Source of the DNA: Sporosarcina sp. E16_8
Lineage (GTDB): Bacteria; Bacillota; Bacilli; Bacillales_A; Planococcaceae
Assembly (NCBI RefSeq): GCF_017347095.1
Contig: NZ_JADPRZ010000021.1
Location: 1-53,809 of the forward strand
Direction of reading: 5' to 3'
Length of the DNA stretch: 53,809 bases
Shown: one piece after another, positions 30,573 to 39,036 of the stretch
Layout of the letters: each line of letters opens with the position of its first letter
How positions within the stretch are numbered: the first letter of the stretch is position 1
Translations under genes and position numbers: made by a program
The notes under the pieces: generated by a model
The model's database searches: none
Told to the model about the DNA's origin: nothing
The model's input: the letters and a program-made list of their open reading frames with translations, nothing else

Positions 30573-31952
30573 CTACATCCGTTGTAATGCATTTAAGTCT
30601 ACCAGTTTCCGTTCACCTGTTCTCAGGTTCACTTCAAACGGCAGTTTATTTGCAAGCAACAAATCATCGAGTCCTTTTCCATCATTCAAGTTCCACGTCC
30701 ACAAATAAACATCAATGCCTAACTGGAGCACTTGTGCAGCAAACTCTTTCAGCGTTTCAAAAAGAGACTGTTGTTTTTTTGCGGATTTGGCGGAATCATC
30801 AATACGTTGTAGTGAATCCATATCATACGCAATGATGAACTTCTCCACTCCCCATTCTTTAATCAATGGAAGCATATCTCGGAAATTACCTACACCAGGT
30901 GCACCAAATACCGGAATTTCAAGGATATTAGCGCTGATATTCGATTTGTGCTCACCTTCCGTCGCTAACAAAGTGCTAACGCGAAACACTTCTGGTAAGC
31001 ATGTGCCAGGCTGCCAAGTCTTCATAAAGGAAGTAGGAACAACGACATTTAATGGTGCACCACTGCTCACACCATTTTTCCTCCATCGTCTCGGTTGTTC
31101 TTCGGTTTCTAAGTTGTGCTGGGATGAAAACCAAACATACTTAGGATTACCATCATCTTTCCGGATGCGAAGTCTAATGATTCGTCCGTATTCATCGCGT
31201 ACTGGAATGAAGTAACCGGCGGCGGCGCTTGGCATATAAACCCATACGCCTTTCCTCTCTTCATCTACCTCAACTAGACTGTCTGGAAATACATGAGTCA
31301 TGTGCTCTGGGATAAAGATTTGACTAAATCCAGGAATCCGTTCAAACGGGAACCCTTTGCTGCTCATTTGTTCGTAAATCTTGACCCATTCTAGCTGAGA
31401 AGGTACAGACCGTAGCATAAGCGTCTGGATATCTTCTTGGGAATATTTACGTTCATGTGTCCATTCATGTTGATGTTGATTGTGGATTGGGCAAAGGGAT
31501 AGAAATACCCTGTAAACCTGATCGACTATTTCAGCAGACTGAACAGGAAGTTCGACAAACCTATTTCCTGTTTTACGGGGTTTGTACTCCTCATTACCAG
31601 GCTTGAGTATTTTACCGTCTTCTGTCTTGATTGGGATTCCCATAAGCTCGGCAATACCTCTAATACTCTTCAAAAAATGTTGTTTGGGCTCATATTCACC
31701 AAATTCATGCCATGCAAAATAAGAAATAGAATTATTTCCTCCTGCACCGCATCCACCTCCACCAAAACATTTGAATATGTTTTTGTTGGGTTCGATAAAA
31801 GTATCAGGCGTACTCTCGTTATGCTGAGGGTTGGGACAACAGACGTTGTATTGTTTACCAGCTCGTCTTGGTTGATCTCCTAGTGCCTCCGCTAACTCTA
31901 AAATTGGTACAGCCTTTACTTGTTCGATGGTTTCCTGACTAATTCGCGACAT
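30573..31952 (-). CDS. DnaG-like primase
   Basis: 459-aa primase of the CHC2-TOPRIM class. The zinc finger has C39, H44, C62 and C68 in a CCPNPQH...CFGGGGCG arrangement. The TOPRIM part shows ATEGEHKSNI (acidic residue of motif I) and IIAYDMDS (D-x-D motif), and the typical WNLNDGKGLDDLL end. It lacks the full RNA-polymerase-like middle and the helicase-binding C-terminal domain of chromosomal DnaG, as in plasmid and phage primases. QQSLF near the TOPRIM end is a weak clamp match. First gene of its operon, leader element copy 7; AAGGAGGT at ~9 nt. Confidence 0.9.
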   Translation of the reverse strand: MSRISQETIEQVKAVPILELAEALGDQPRRAGKQYNVCCPNPQHNESTPDTFIEPNKNIFKCFGGGGCGAGGNNSISYFAWHEFGEYEPKQHFLKSIRGIAELMGIPIKTEDGKILKPGNEEYKPRKTGNRFVELPVQSAEIVDQVYRVFLSLCPIHNQHQHEWTHERKYSQEDIQTLMLRSVPSQLEWVKIYEQMSSKGFPFERIPGFSQIFIPEHMTHVFPDSLVEVDEERKGVWVYMPSAAAGYFIPVRDEYGRIIRLRIRKDDGNPKYVWFSSQHNLETEEQPRRWRKNGVSSGAPLNVVVPTSFMKTWQPGTCLPEVFRVSTLLATEGEHKSNISANILEIPVFGAPGVGNFRDMLPLIKEWGVEKFIIAYDMDSLQRIDDSAKSAKKQQSLFETLKEFAAQVLQLGIDVYLWTWNLNDGKGLDDLLLANKLPFEVNLRTGERKLVDLNALQRM

Positions 31953-31998
31953 TAAACCACGACCTCCTTAAAAAAGTTTATTAAAAATGGGCATATAC

Positions 31999-32068
31999 AA
32001 AAAAACACCCATCTCAATAAACGATGCCATCCTCATAAAAGGAAAGTTCGTTCACTCAGATGAGCGTT
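31999..32068 (-). terminator. Leader terminator (attenuator) of the primase operon
   Basis: AACGCTCATCT pairs with AGATGGGTGTT over 11 bp (with G-U pairs), followed by TTTTTTT. Confidence 0.8.
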
Positions 32069-32086
32069 TTAAAAAAAATAAAAACG

Positions 32087-32164
32087 TTCCTCCCGCGTGG
32101 GTGGAATAATAAAAAGGTTAAAAAGGTATATGTACAGTATACGGTAATGAATATAATTTGTCAT
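32087..32164 (-). promoter_or_regulatory. Leader hairpin element copy 7 with promoter
   Basis: The hairpin at 32087-32106 reads TTCC-A-CCC-ACGC-GGG-A-GGAA; the arms differ from all other copies yet still pair. ATGACA-17-TATACT (hexamer 32136-32141) is a good promoter about 23 nt upstream from the predicted start. Confidence 0.85.
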
Positions 32165-32542
32165 TTGTTTCTTATAAGCTATTAATACTGAAAAATTTAT
32201 ATAGACTCTATCTTCAAGACCAACCTATTGTAGAAAAACAAAGTCGGTAGTGGGAAATAGAATACAACTCAATAATAGGTATAGAAAGAACACTAAAAGA
32301 TAGGGAGCCTGTCTATATGCGCTACAAAGCATTGGGGTTATTGGGATAGGCGGTTTGTCAAAAAGGTTCTAAATAAATTGTACATATGTTTAAACAGGTC
32401 CTATTAAAATTATCCTCATATGCACATACAGCAAAAGATTTACTAACAACCGTAAAACGATTTTAATTTTTATTAACATCCTGAAAACAATCCCTATATA
32501 TGGGTAACAGCGTTTTTTTATGAAGTAAGAGTTAAAAAAGAG
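32165..32542. other. Intergenic region without a supported gene
   Basis: No clear gene. A 10-codon frame (MRYKALGLLG) at about 32317-32349 on the plus strand has GGGAG 9 nt upstream; it may be chance. The rest is AT-rich. Confidence 0.4.
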
Positions 32543-32580
32543 CAAAAAAAAGTTCAGTAACCCTAAAAAGGATCCTGAAC
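32543..32580 (-). terminator. Terminator after the winged-helix protein
   Basis: GTTCAGGATCC and GGGTTACTGAAC pair and are followed by TTTTTTT in the minus direction. Confidence 0.85.
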
Positions 32581-32642
32581 AAGATTTATTAATTGTCGGT
32601 TGATTTTAAGTGCATAGGGAATAACCCTTGCGATTTAACAGT

Positions 32643-33719
32643 TTACGCAAGGGTTTGTTCAGCATTTAAAAACGCTGGAAGTGGAATCTTCGTTAGAAGA
32701 GCTTCTTTTTTTAACTCGACTTTAAAGTTCGTATGTAGTTCTTCGTATTGTGTTTTTAAGATTGGACGAATGATTGTGCGGAAGAATCCACCGAAGTTAC
32801 CAATTTTTTCGCCTTCTCGATTCTTTAAGACATAGACGGTCTTATGGATAGTCTCATGTATCAATAATCGTAATTCTCGTAATCCTTCGCCAGCAATATT
32901 CGTCATTGGATAGAATGTATCCAGACAATCTTGTTGTAAGGAACGGAATGCATCACGCACATCGCCGCCCGTATATGGAACCGGTAAAGAAGTAAGTGTT
33001 GCTTGTAATTCTTTCCGAAGAGTTGCACGTAGTACGGCTTTCTGCTGGTCATATTCAGTATGATCGTAGCATTCATCCACAAATGTAAAAGAGAACATCT
33101 TGTCTTTTAAAAATCGATGTGCCGCCTTCTTCTCTTCAGTTGATTTGATTAGTAAGATTAGGCGATTCATCCAGTCCGTAATATTCCGTGTTGTTTTACC
33201 CATTTTTCTAAGCAACGTTTCCACTTTCAATGGAATACTTTGTTTATTACGACGTGTATGTTCACGGGATAACGAATTCAATACATGTAACAAGCCCAAT
33301 ACTCCGGATACGTCACGGGCACGGATAAAGTCATTTAAGACACCGGACTGGAGCAAGTGGTGCGGAATGATAAAGTAGTTCATCTTGCCTTCTTGGTCGG
33401 GAGTATTGTTATTTGCGTACTTAGTAATGGTTATGTAGGCCTTGCCATTTTGGACATTGCGCTGAAGAAGCCCCATGTCAAATAAATGATGGTAGCCTTT
33501 ATGTATTGAACAATACGGTAGCTGATATTTGTTGGACATGTGTTTCAATACAAGTTCATCTTCACGAATCCTTCCAAATTCATCACAATAAAAGTGGAAT
33601 AATATAAATGTTGCTAAAGAAGATGCAGTAAGGCGCAACTCTCCGCTATATTCGCGATTATATAAATCTAAAAAATTCAATTCTTGTTGGAAAAACTTCA
33701 CGCCATTCAATTTACTCAC
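32643..33719 (-). CDS. Winged-helix protein, possible replication-associated regulator, 358 aa
   Basis: The GTG at 33719 has AGGAGGT at 8 nt; an ATG at 33743 is upstream of the ribosome site. The N-terminal ~130 residues look like a winged helix (LTASSLATFILFHFYCDEFGRI, then a wing-like GKAYITITKY), followed by a second helical part with LRKMGKTTRNITDWMNRL that could also be HTH. This resembles DnaD/RepA-type plasmid proteins but no signature is decisive. It stands alone between a terminator and a divergent promoter for a probable ncRNA. It could be a second initiator or copy regulator. Confidence 0.7.
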   Translation of the reverse strand: MSKLNGVKFFQQELNFLDLYNREYSGELRLTASSLATFILFHFYCDEFGRIREDELVLKHMSNKYQLPYCSIHKGYHHLFDMGLLQRNVQNGKAYITITKYANNNTPDQEGKMNYFIIPHHLLQSGVLNDFIRARDVSGVLGLLHVLNSLSREHTRRNKQSIPLKVETLLRKMGKTTRNITDWMNRLILLIKSTEEKKAAHRFLKDKMFSFTFVDECYDHTEYDQQKAVLRATLRKELQATLTSLPVPYTGGDVRDAFRSLQQDCLDTFYPMTNIAGEGLRELRLLIHETIHKTVYVLKNREGEKIGNFGGFFRTIIRPILKTQYEELHTNFKVELKKEALLTKIPLPAFLNAEQTLA

Positions 33720-33780
33720 GGGAATGCACCTCCTTCCTGTCATCTTCTAATATAAGTTAAGTAAAATAGTTCGATTGCCA

Positions 33781-33809
33781 TTGTCAAAATGAAAAGAAGT
33801 GGGTATACT
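33781..33809 (+). promoter_or_regulatory. Strong plus-strand promoter of a probable ncRNA
   Basis: TTGTCA (33781-33786), 17-nt spacer, TATACT (33804-33809). No gene follows on the plus strand, but a terminator does at 34046-34074. Confidence 0.75.
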
Positions 33810-33815
33810 TATATG

Positions 33816-34074
33816 TAATTAAAGAAAAGCGGCCGCATTTAAGGGGCCTCCAATACGTTTCCTTTTTTTAGAAAAGGCGTACAGAGACTTTTTGTTTATG
33901 AGTTTGATTTTGATTTTGAATCCGAAGTTATCTTTGAATTCAATTCACAACACCTGACAGCATTGCTCGTGCTTAACAGTTGGTAGCTGTTAATCACACC
34001 GTCCTCCCAAATTTGTCGTTTCGGAAGACTTATTCTTTTAATCACACCGGTCGCTCCCCAGCGATCGGTTTTTT
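33816..34074 (+). ncRNA. Candidate small non-coding RNA (~260 nt)
   Basis: Bounded by a good promoter and an intrinsic terminator. The longest plus-strand frame without ribosome site is 19 codons. The interior has a TTAACAG..CTGTTAA hairpin and a direct repeat TTAATCACACCG (about 33989 and 34036), the second lying at the base of the terminator stem. It runs away from the winged-helix gene. Function unknown. Confidence 0.55.
34046..34074 (+). terminator. Terminator of the candidate ncRNA
   Basis: ACCGGTCGCT and AGCGATCGGT with a CCCC loop, followed by TTTTTTC. GC-rich and typical. Confidence 0.85.
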
Positions 34075-34257
34075 CTTTGCATTTGGTAATCGCATTTGAA
34101 AAATGGACAACAAAAAAATGCGGATTTATATGCATTCTTAAATGGATATAACTATCCCGTTAAGAACTGCCAAATGATTGTTTATAGTTTATCATAGTTG
34201 TAGACTATCTGGAAGTTATTTCTGAATACCACCGGTCACCATTCGATATAATAAAAC

Positions 34258-34290
34258 AAAAAATGGGCATAAGAAATTAATCTTATGCCC
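34258..34290 (-). terminator. Terminator downstream of the PAPS-reductase-like gene
   Basis: GGGCATAAGA and TCTTATGCCC form a perfect stem followed by ATTTTTTG in the minus direction. Confidence 0.8.
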
Positions 34291-34403
34291 GGTGCTTCCG
34301 GAGATAGAGTCGTTTTTTTTATTAATCGGGTTTAAAACTATGAGTTCATTATTACGAAATAAACGTGTATTGTCAATAGAACGTACATTCTATTCCTAGA
34401 AAG

Positions 34404-34438
34404 CAAAAAGCTCCCCTTAGTAAAAAGAGAAGCTTTTC
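34404..34438. terminator. Second terminator-like hairpin downstream of the PAPS-reductase-like gene
   Basis: AAAAGCT..AGCTTTT-type arms with CTTTTT/AAAAGAG in the middle; T-runs on both strands. Moderate quality. Confidence 0.5.
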
Positions 34439-34563
34439 TATCATTTGGCATCATAAATTCGCATTTATAACGACCGATTAAGTTGTAAAGTGATTGTATA
34501 ACAGTTTTATAAAAAAAGCAATGCTAAACTGAAATAGTTTGCAATATTTTACTCAAATGCTAT

Positions 34564-35568
34564 TTAATTGATGCTATCTTGTTCGTATTCCACGAAACAT
34601 CCACATCCGCCGAAATCAAAAATGTCTAATTGCTTTTCATCTTCCAGGAGTTCTTTGTCAAAACGACTTAATGGATATGGTTTAGGTATCCCCTTGATAG
34701 ATTTCTTCATGAAACTGTACGTTGTGAATTTAACGTTTTCGGGTGAAGCAGTTGCCGCTGGTGGTATATACATTTTTGGTTTATCCATTCGGCCATAAAA
34801 GTAATCGCGGTAAGCGTCATCGATTTCTTGGTATAAGTATTCGCGTTCCGACTCACAGATTTCATTGTCTGGAATCGCTTTAATGTACCGGTACGAGTCC
34901 ACACAAACCTTTAAATGGTGTTCTTGTTTCAATAGTTTTTTGAATTCGTCAGGCATTTGTTCTTTTAAGTTTTTGAAATGCGCCTGCCCCGCCTTAACAC
35001 AACGCCCCATACAATTATTATGAGTGAAGTGCATGTCATATAGTCGCGGTTGACGTAGATTGTATTTCGCTAACACTTCGTTATGTTCCACATACTCATT
35101 GATTAGTGGCATTTCTACATCAAACGGCCTCCAGTTTTTCCGAATTGCCTTCTCGCGATGCATTTCATCAAAACCTATTCCGAAATAAAGTGTAGCTCCC
35201 TGGATAAAGTCATCGGATTTCAAACGTTCTTTATTTCTCCATTTTTCAATTAAGGGTTTCTTGCCCCTTTTCAAAAAGTCTGCCGCCACTTTCATTTTCA
35301 AGAGCTTAGAGCAATCCCCAATCCGACTATTGAATACAAGTTTCTTTTCAAACATCAATTCTAGAGGATTTAGTCCAGTTGCGTGTGTGAGCATAGGTAA
35401 CTCTAATCGATCCGCTGCTTGGTATATGAACCGATAGAGATCATCATCCTCCCACTGAGTATCTGTAAAATAGAGAAGGATATTGTCATTCGGAAAACGT
35501 TCTTTAACGTGGTGTGCGACAGTAAAGCTTGCCTTCCCACCACTAAAGAAAATAATATGATTTTTCAT
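34564..35568 (-). CDS. PAPS-reductase/adenine-nucleotide alpha-hydrolase-like protein with clamp-binding motif
   Basis: N-terminal PP-loop FFSGGKAS (SGGK 9-12) of the ATP-pyrophosphatase/PAPS-reductase superfamily, followed by FTDTQWEDDDLY. A CMGRC (C186, C190) plus C86 could hold an Fe-S cluster or zinc, as in DndC/PAPS-like subfamilies found in phages and plasmids. QLDIF (313-317) fits the clamp-binding peptide and precedes a Cys-rich C-terminus (GGCGCF). No dnd or ssp partner genes are present, so a DNA phosphorothioation role is not supported. Clamp tethering suggests a substrate in DNA or a replication-linked thiol/adenylation chemistry; this is inference. Confidence 0.85.
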   Translation of the reverse strand: MKNHIIFFSGGKASFTVAHHVKERFPNDNILLYFTDTQWEDDDLYRFIYQAADRLELPMLTHATGLNPLELMFEKKLVFNSRIGDCSKLLKMKVAADFLKRGKKPLIEKWRNKERLKSDDFIQGATLYFGIGFDEMHREKAIRKNWRPFDVEMPLINEYVEHNEVLAKYNLRQPRLYDMHFTHNNCMGRCVKAGQAHFKNLKEQMPDEFKKLLKQEHHLKVCVDSYRYIKAIPDNEICESEREYLYQEIDDAYRDYFYGRMDKPKMYIPPAATASPENVKFTTYSFMKKSIKGIPKPYPLSRFDKELLEDEKQLDIFDFGGCGCFVEYEQDSIN

Positions 35569-35600
35569 AGTCTCCTACCTTTCTTATTCGCTTTACGCGA

Positions 35601-35632
35601 TAAAACCAACACTGACTAGCAGCGTTGGTTCA
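35601..35632 (-). terminator. Terminator of the NYN-MoxR-VWA operon
   Basis: AACCAACGCTG and TCAGTGTTGGTT form a long stem with a short T-run (TTTTAT) in the minus direction. Confidence 0.65.
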
Positions 35633-35694
35633 GTTTAATATTATTTAGACAGCTGAGTTTCAATTTGAATACTGCGCCAAGTCCATTGGAATAC

Positions 35695-37515
35695 TTATCG
35701 TCGTTGACGAATTATCCGTTTAACGTGTTTTTGCAATTCCTTTGTAATGCCTTTATTAGCAGCAATTACACGACCAGGATACATCTTCTTAACCATGTCA
35801 ACTGTGTAAGTGTCGTGATCGCCTATAAATAAGCATAAAACGTCAATACCTGACTTCTCCGCCTCTTTTACCATGTAGGTGATCGTTTCAGGACTTTCAT
35901 TATTTTCGAAAATCGGCATACCGTCAGATAACATAATTGCCAAGCGGATCCCTTCAGTACGTAACTGTGTACGGTCAAGAAGGTATTTGAGGGCTACAGT
36001 GTCCCTATTACCCGCAATCGCTTCAATCCCACCAATCGCACGTCTATGTGTATCAGATAAGGCGGCGTCTGTAGGTTTCAATCGAAAGACCATAGTTTCG
36101 TCATACTCTGTGAAAGCATAAGCTTCAGTAGGAATGCCTGCTATCTCTGAAGCCTCTAGTAGCAAAGCAAGACCTTTACGCATTTCTTCGTATATCGGCA
36201 CGCCGTTCGATAAGTAATTATCAGTGGAACCGCTAATATCCGTCATACAACCAATAAAGGCATCTTCTTTTGGAGTTCCTTTAAGTTGCTTGCTGAACAC
36301 ATGTGAGTCTTCACAGTGAATGGCTCTCCATGCATGTCCAGCCATGAAACGACCACTTCTTATATTACGTCTTGCTTGTTCAGGAACAGCTTCTAACAAC
36401 GCCTTGAGCTCTTTAGCAACGGGTTTAATATACCGTTGGACTTTCGAGAGTGAATCTCTATAGGTTTCAAGACTAGGTTCCACGATCGGTAGCTCATTGA
36501 CAGTGGCGCTCAAGTCTCCTCTTTCCCCTATGAAAGTCACGGTTATTTTCGAAGGAGTTTCTTCAGCTATTTCCTGTTCAACCTCAGCCTCGTCCTTTTC
36601 AAGACTTTTTGCTAGCTGCCGTAACATAGCTGCTTGTTTAGCTTCTCTTCCATTAGATTTAGCTGGCCCCTCATTTTCTTGTTCGTTAACGGATGATGGT
36701 TCATATCGTTCTAGCACAGTTCGGCCATGTTCCGCCGCCTCTTCTGCACTTTCTGCCCAAGTTCCACTTGTCATATCTGACGTAAAGGAATCCGTATCAG
36801 AGGGTTCGCTGTCTTCAATATCCATCCATGTCAACAATGTTGGCCAAACTTCACGAATCACCTCAGTGACGCATGCTAAGGATGCTTTGGTAGTAGGTGC
36901 AACGCGGACTTTGTCGATTAAGGGTTGGACCCTGTTTACTAATTCAACAACATCCTCTAACCATTCTTCCATATCCTCCATACCAAGTACGCGGTGAGCA
37001 TAAGCTATTCTGAAATCATCTAAGTTAGTTTTCCCTACACCATCAAATCGTTTACCAAAGCGCCACTCGTAGTTGTTTAAGTCAAGATAAGGTTGTTGGC
37101 TCGGTGTTTTCAAAACGATTAAACGTTCCATCCGCCCATCGAGACCCATATTTCCAAAGTATTGCAACCAAGGAAGTGGATACTTTTCGTTAGCCAGATA
37201 ATCTTCCTTTGAAGTAGCAATCATTTCTTTTTGCCAGTCGATATAATCCTGTAAAAAATCATATTCGCTATGTCCTGCTTCATGAACTCCATGCCCATAG
37301 CGAAGTGCGCTAAGTTCAGGTTCCGTAAAAGTACGATGGTGTTCAGTCTGCATGTCGTATTTCACGAAGATGTCCTTCCCATTGAAATAAGAAGTTTCAT
37401 CATTTGTCCAAGAGAAACCGAATGACTTTTTAAACAAACGACGAAGAGACCGAAATAAACGGTCGCCTTCTCGTTGTTTGATACGTTCGTTACGGGGAGT
37501 TAAGAGTACACTCAT
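35695..37515 (-). CDS. VWA-domain protein with zincin-like HEAGH motif (CobT-like)
   Basis: 606 aa from ATG 37515 (AAAGGTGG at ~8 nt, just after the MoxR stop). The C-terminal ~250 residues are a von Willebrand A domain with MIDAS residues in CMTDISGSTDN and IMLSDGMPIFE. The N-terminal part has GVHEAGHSEYDF, where HEAGH (78-82) fits the HExxH zinc motif, and the middle is acidic and variable (~250-340). The order MoxR-type AAA+ then VWA, overlapping, matches chelatase-like (CobS/CobT, MoxR/CoxE) pairs, which remodel or load metal into targets. The target here is unknown. Last gene of the operon with leader element copy 8. Confidence 0.85.
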   Translation of the reverse strand: MSVLLTPRNERIKQREGDRLFRSLRRLFKKSFGFSWTNDETSYFNGKDIFVKYDMQTEHHRTFTEPELSALRYGHGVHEAGHSEYDFLQDYIDWQKEMIATSKEDYLANEKYPLPWLQYFGNMGLDGRMERLIVLKTPSQQPYLDLNNYEWRFGKRFDGVGKTNLDDFRIAYAHRVLGMEDMEEWLEDVVELVNRVQPLIDKVRVAPTTKASLACVTEVIREVWPTLLTWMDIEDSEPSDTDSFTSDMTSGTWAESAEEAAEHGRTVLERYEPSSVNEQENEGPAKSNGREAKQAAMLRQLAKSLEKDEAEVEQEIAEETPSKITVTFIGERGDLSATVNELPIVEPSLETYRDSLSKVQRYIKPVAKELKALLEAVPEQARRNIRSGRFMAGHAWRAIHCEDSHVFSKQLKGTPKEDAFIGCMTDISGSTDNYLSNGVPIYEEMRKGLALLLEASEIAGIPTEAYAFTEYDETMVFRLKPTDAALSDTHRRAIGGIEAIAGNRDTVALKYLLDRTQLRTEGIRLAIMLSDGMPIFENNESPETITYMVKEAEKSGIDVLCLFIGDHDTYTVDMVKKMYPGRVIAANKGITKELQKHVKRIIRQRR

Positions 37516-37516
37516 C

Positions 37517-38944
37517 TCAGTACCCACCTTTCTGGTATTCATCCTCTTCAGCAGAAATCGGGAAGTCGCCCCATGCCGAATCCCGGATCATATGTCGAAG
37601 CGCCATATATTCATCTAGGTCTTCGATTTTGTTCAATACATAATCCTCGATGATTTCATGTTTTGTTTCTGCAGTGATGCCGTTTTCAAGGAAGTAGCGG
37701 GCGGCGTCTATATATCCACGGATGGTAGATGCTGCATGGCCCTGACTCTCTTCCTGAATTAGTTGGTCCACAGCCTTTTTAACCTTTTCTAGGAACAAAA
37801 GTCCGTGGCGATCATGTAGACCCGTCTTGTTCTGAATCATTTCCACGAATTCTAATGTAGATGGTAAACGAAGAACGGCAAAACGATCTTTAAAAGCATC
37901 GTTTAAAGCGCGAACTCCTGCATAACCAGCACCTACGTTCATGGAACCTATCATCAAGAATTGGGAATGGCGTTTAATCGCACCGACAGGGCTTGATAGA
38001 ACTCGGTTCTCGTCTAGTAGTGAGTGGTAGACAGAAGTAACATCTCCCATCAACATATTGACTTCAGCCATGTTCGCAAGACCGCCATTTTTAACGGTTG
38101 AGGCAAATTGACTCAAATCAAATGTGCTTTCTCCATCCCGAAAAGCAGGTTCCCCGACAATTGATTCTTTTGTTTCGTCTTTGTTCCCCACGTGAATGGT
38201 TTGCGGCAATCCAAGCACCCATCCGATAGTAGCGATAAGCGTGTCTTTACCTGTACCTTTATCTCCAATTAATATCAGGTCTTTGCCAAGTAGGACGTGG
38301 CGTAATGCACGTGCAAGCATAGGACCTGAATACGGGTAGTGAGGTTGTTCCGGTTTAATCATCATTGGTAAGCAAGAAACAGTGGCATGAATAGCACCAC
38401 GACGTTCTAATACCCGATGTATTAAAGCCGGTGGCAATCCTTCCTTGTCCAAATAGGTTTGAACAGTCCCCCATCCTACATTACAGTCCCGAATTTCAGT
38501 CGTGGTTGTAGGTGCCGCCGCGTCTCCTGGTTCAACAGGGGCGGCGACAGGAGGCGCGTCTACTTCTTCAATAGGTGCGAGCAATCCGAATTGAGAATTC
38601 ACATTCGTAAAGTCAATATCATTTAATTGTTCATGGATGGTTTCGATTTCCTGTATAGAACCTTTTGTCGAAAACTTAACAAGCGTCTCGCCAATCGTGT
38701 CTATGATGGAACTAAAGACGTTTAAGTGCTTACAAGAAACACCCTTCTCATTGGCTTCACAGTAATGAATCGCTTTGAACTCATCGTTTTGGAAGAGAAT
38801 GTAACCAGAAATGTCAAGATCCTTAAAGACGACCCGGTAATTATTGTTAACGGAATCGACTTCGATTGATGAAACATGTTGATGTAGATTTGCTTTCATA
38901 TCCTGGATAGCCATTTTGTTTAAAGTTATTTTTGCAATTTTCAT
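37517..38944 (-). CDS. MoxR-type AAA+ ATPase (CobS-like) with SWIM-like N-terminal zinc motif
   Basis: 475 aa from ATG 38944 (AAGGAGAG of a recurrent element at 8 nt). Walker A GDKGTGKDT (227-235), then NMAEVNMLMGDVTSVYHSLLD (Walker B region with Asn in place of the usual Asp-Glu pair in part), sensor GSMNVGAG and an arginine finger region DRFAVLRL. The N-terminal ~90 residues hold IHYC...VSCKHL, the C-x-n-C-x-H half of a SWIM zinc finger, then an acidic Pro/Ala linker. It should power the VWA partner. I do not know the substrate. Confidence 0.85.
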   Translation of the reverse strand: MKIAKITLNKMAIQDMKANLHQHVSSIEVDSVNNNYRVVFKDLDISGYILFQNDEFKAIHYCEANEKGVSCKHLNVFSSIIDTIGETLVKFSTKGSIQEIETIHEQLNDIDFTNVNSQFGLLAPIEEVDAPPVAAPVEPGDAAAPTTTTEIRDCNVGWGTVQTYLDKEGLPPALIHRVLERRGAIHATVSCLPMMIKPEQPHYPYSGPMLARALRHVLLGKDLILIGDKGTGKDTLIATIGWVLGLPQTIHVGNKDETKESIVGEPAFRDGESTFDLSQFASTVKNGGLANMAEVNMLMGDVTSVYHSLLDENRVLSSPVGAIKRHSQFLMIGSMNVGAGYAGVRALNDAFKDRFAVLRLPSTLEFVEMIQNKTGLHDRHGLLFLEKVKKAVDQLIQEESQGHAASTIRGYIDAARYFLENGITAETKHEIIEDYVLNKIEDLDEYMALRHMIRDSAWGDFPISAEEDEYQKGGY

Positions 38945-39036
38945 GTGTAATTCTCTCCTTAAAAAAAGTTTTTGTGGTCGAGCCAATTAAAAAGAAAGAC
39001 AGTCCTCCGAAGAGTGCCGCCTTTCCAATGAAACGG

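Noticed and set aside
33896..34135. 79-aa minus-strand open frame
   Set aside because: No good ribosome site, odd composition, and it is antisense to a well-bounded promoter-terminator unit.
34564..35568. DndC of a DNA phosphorothioation system
   Set aside because: No dndB/D/E or ssp genes nearby and only the PP-loop and Cys features are shared.
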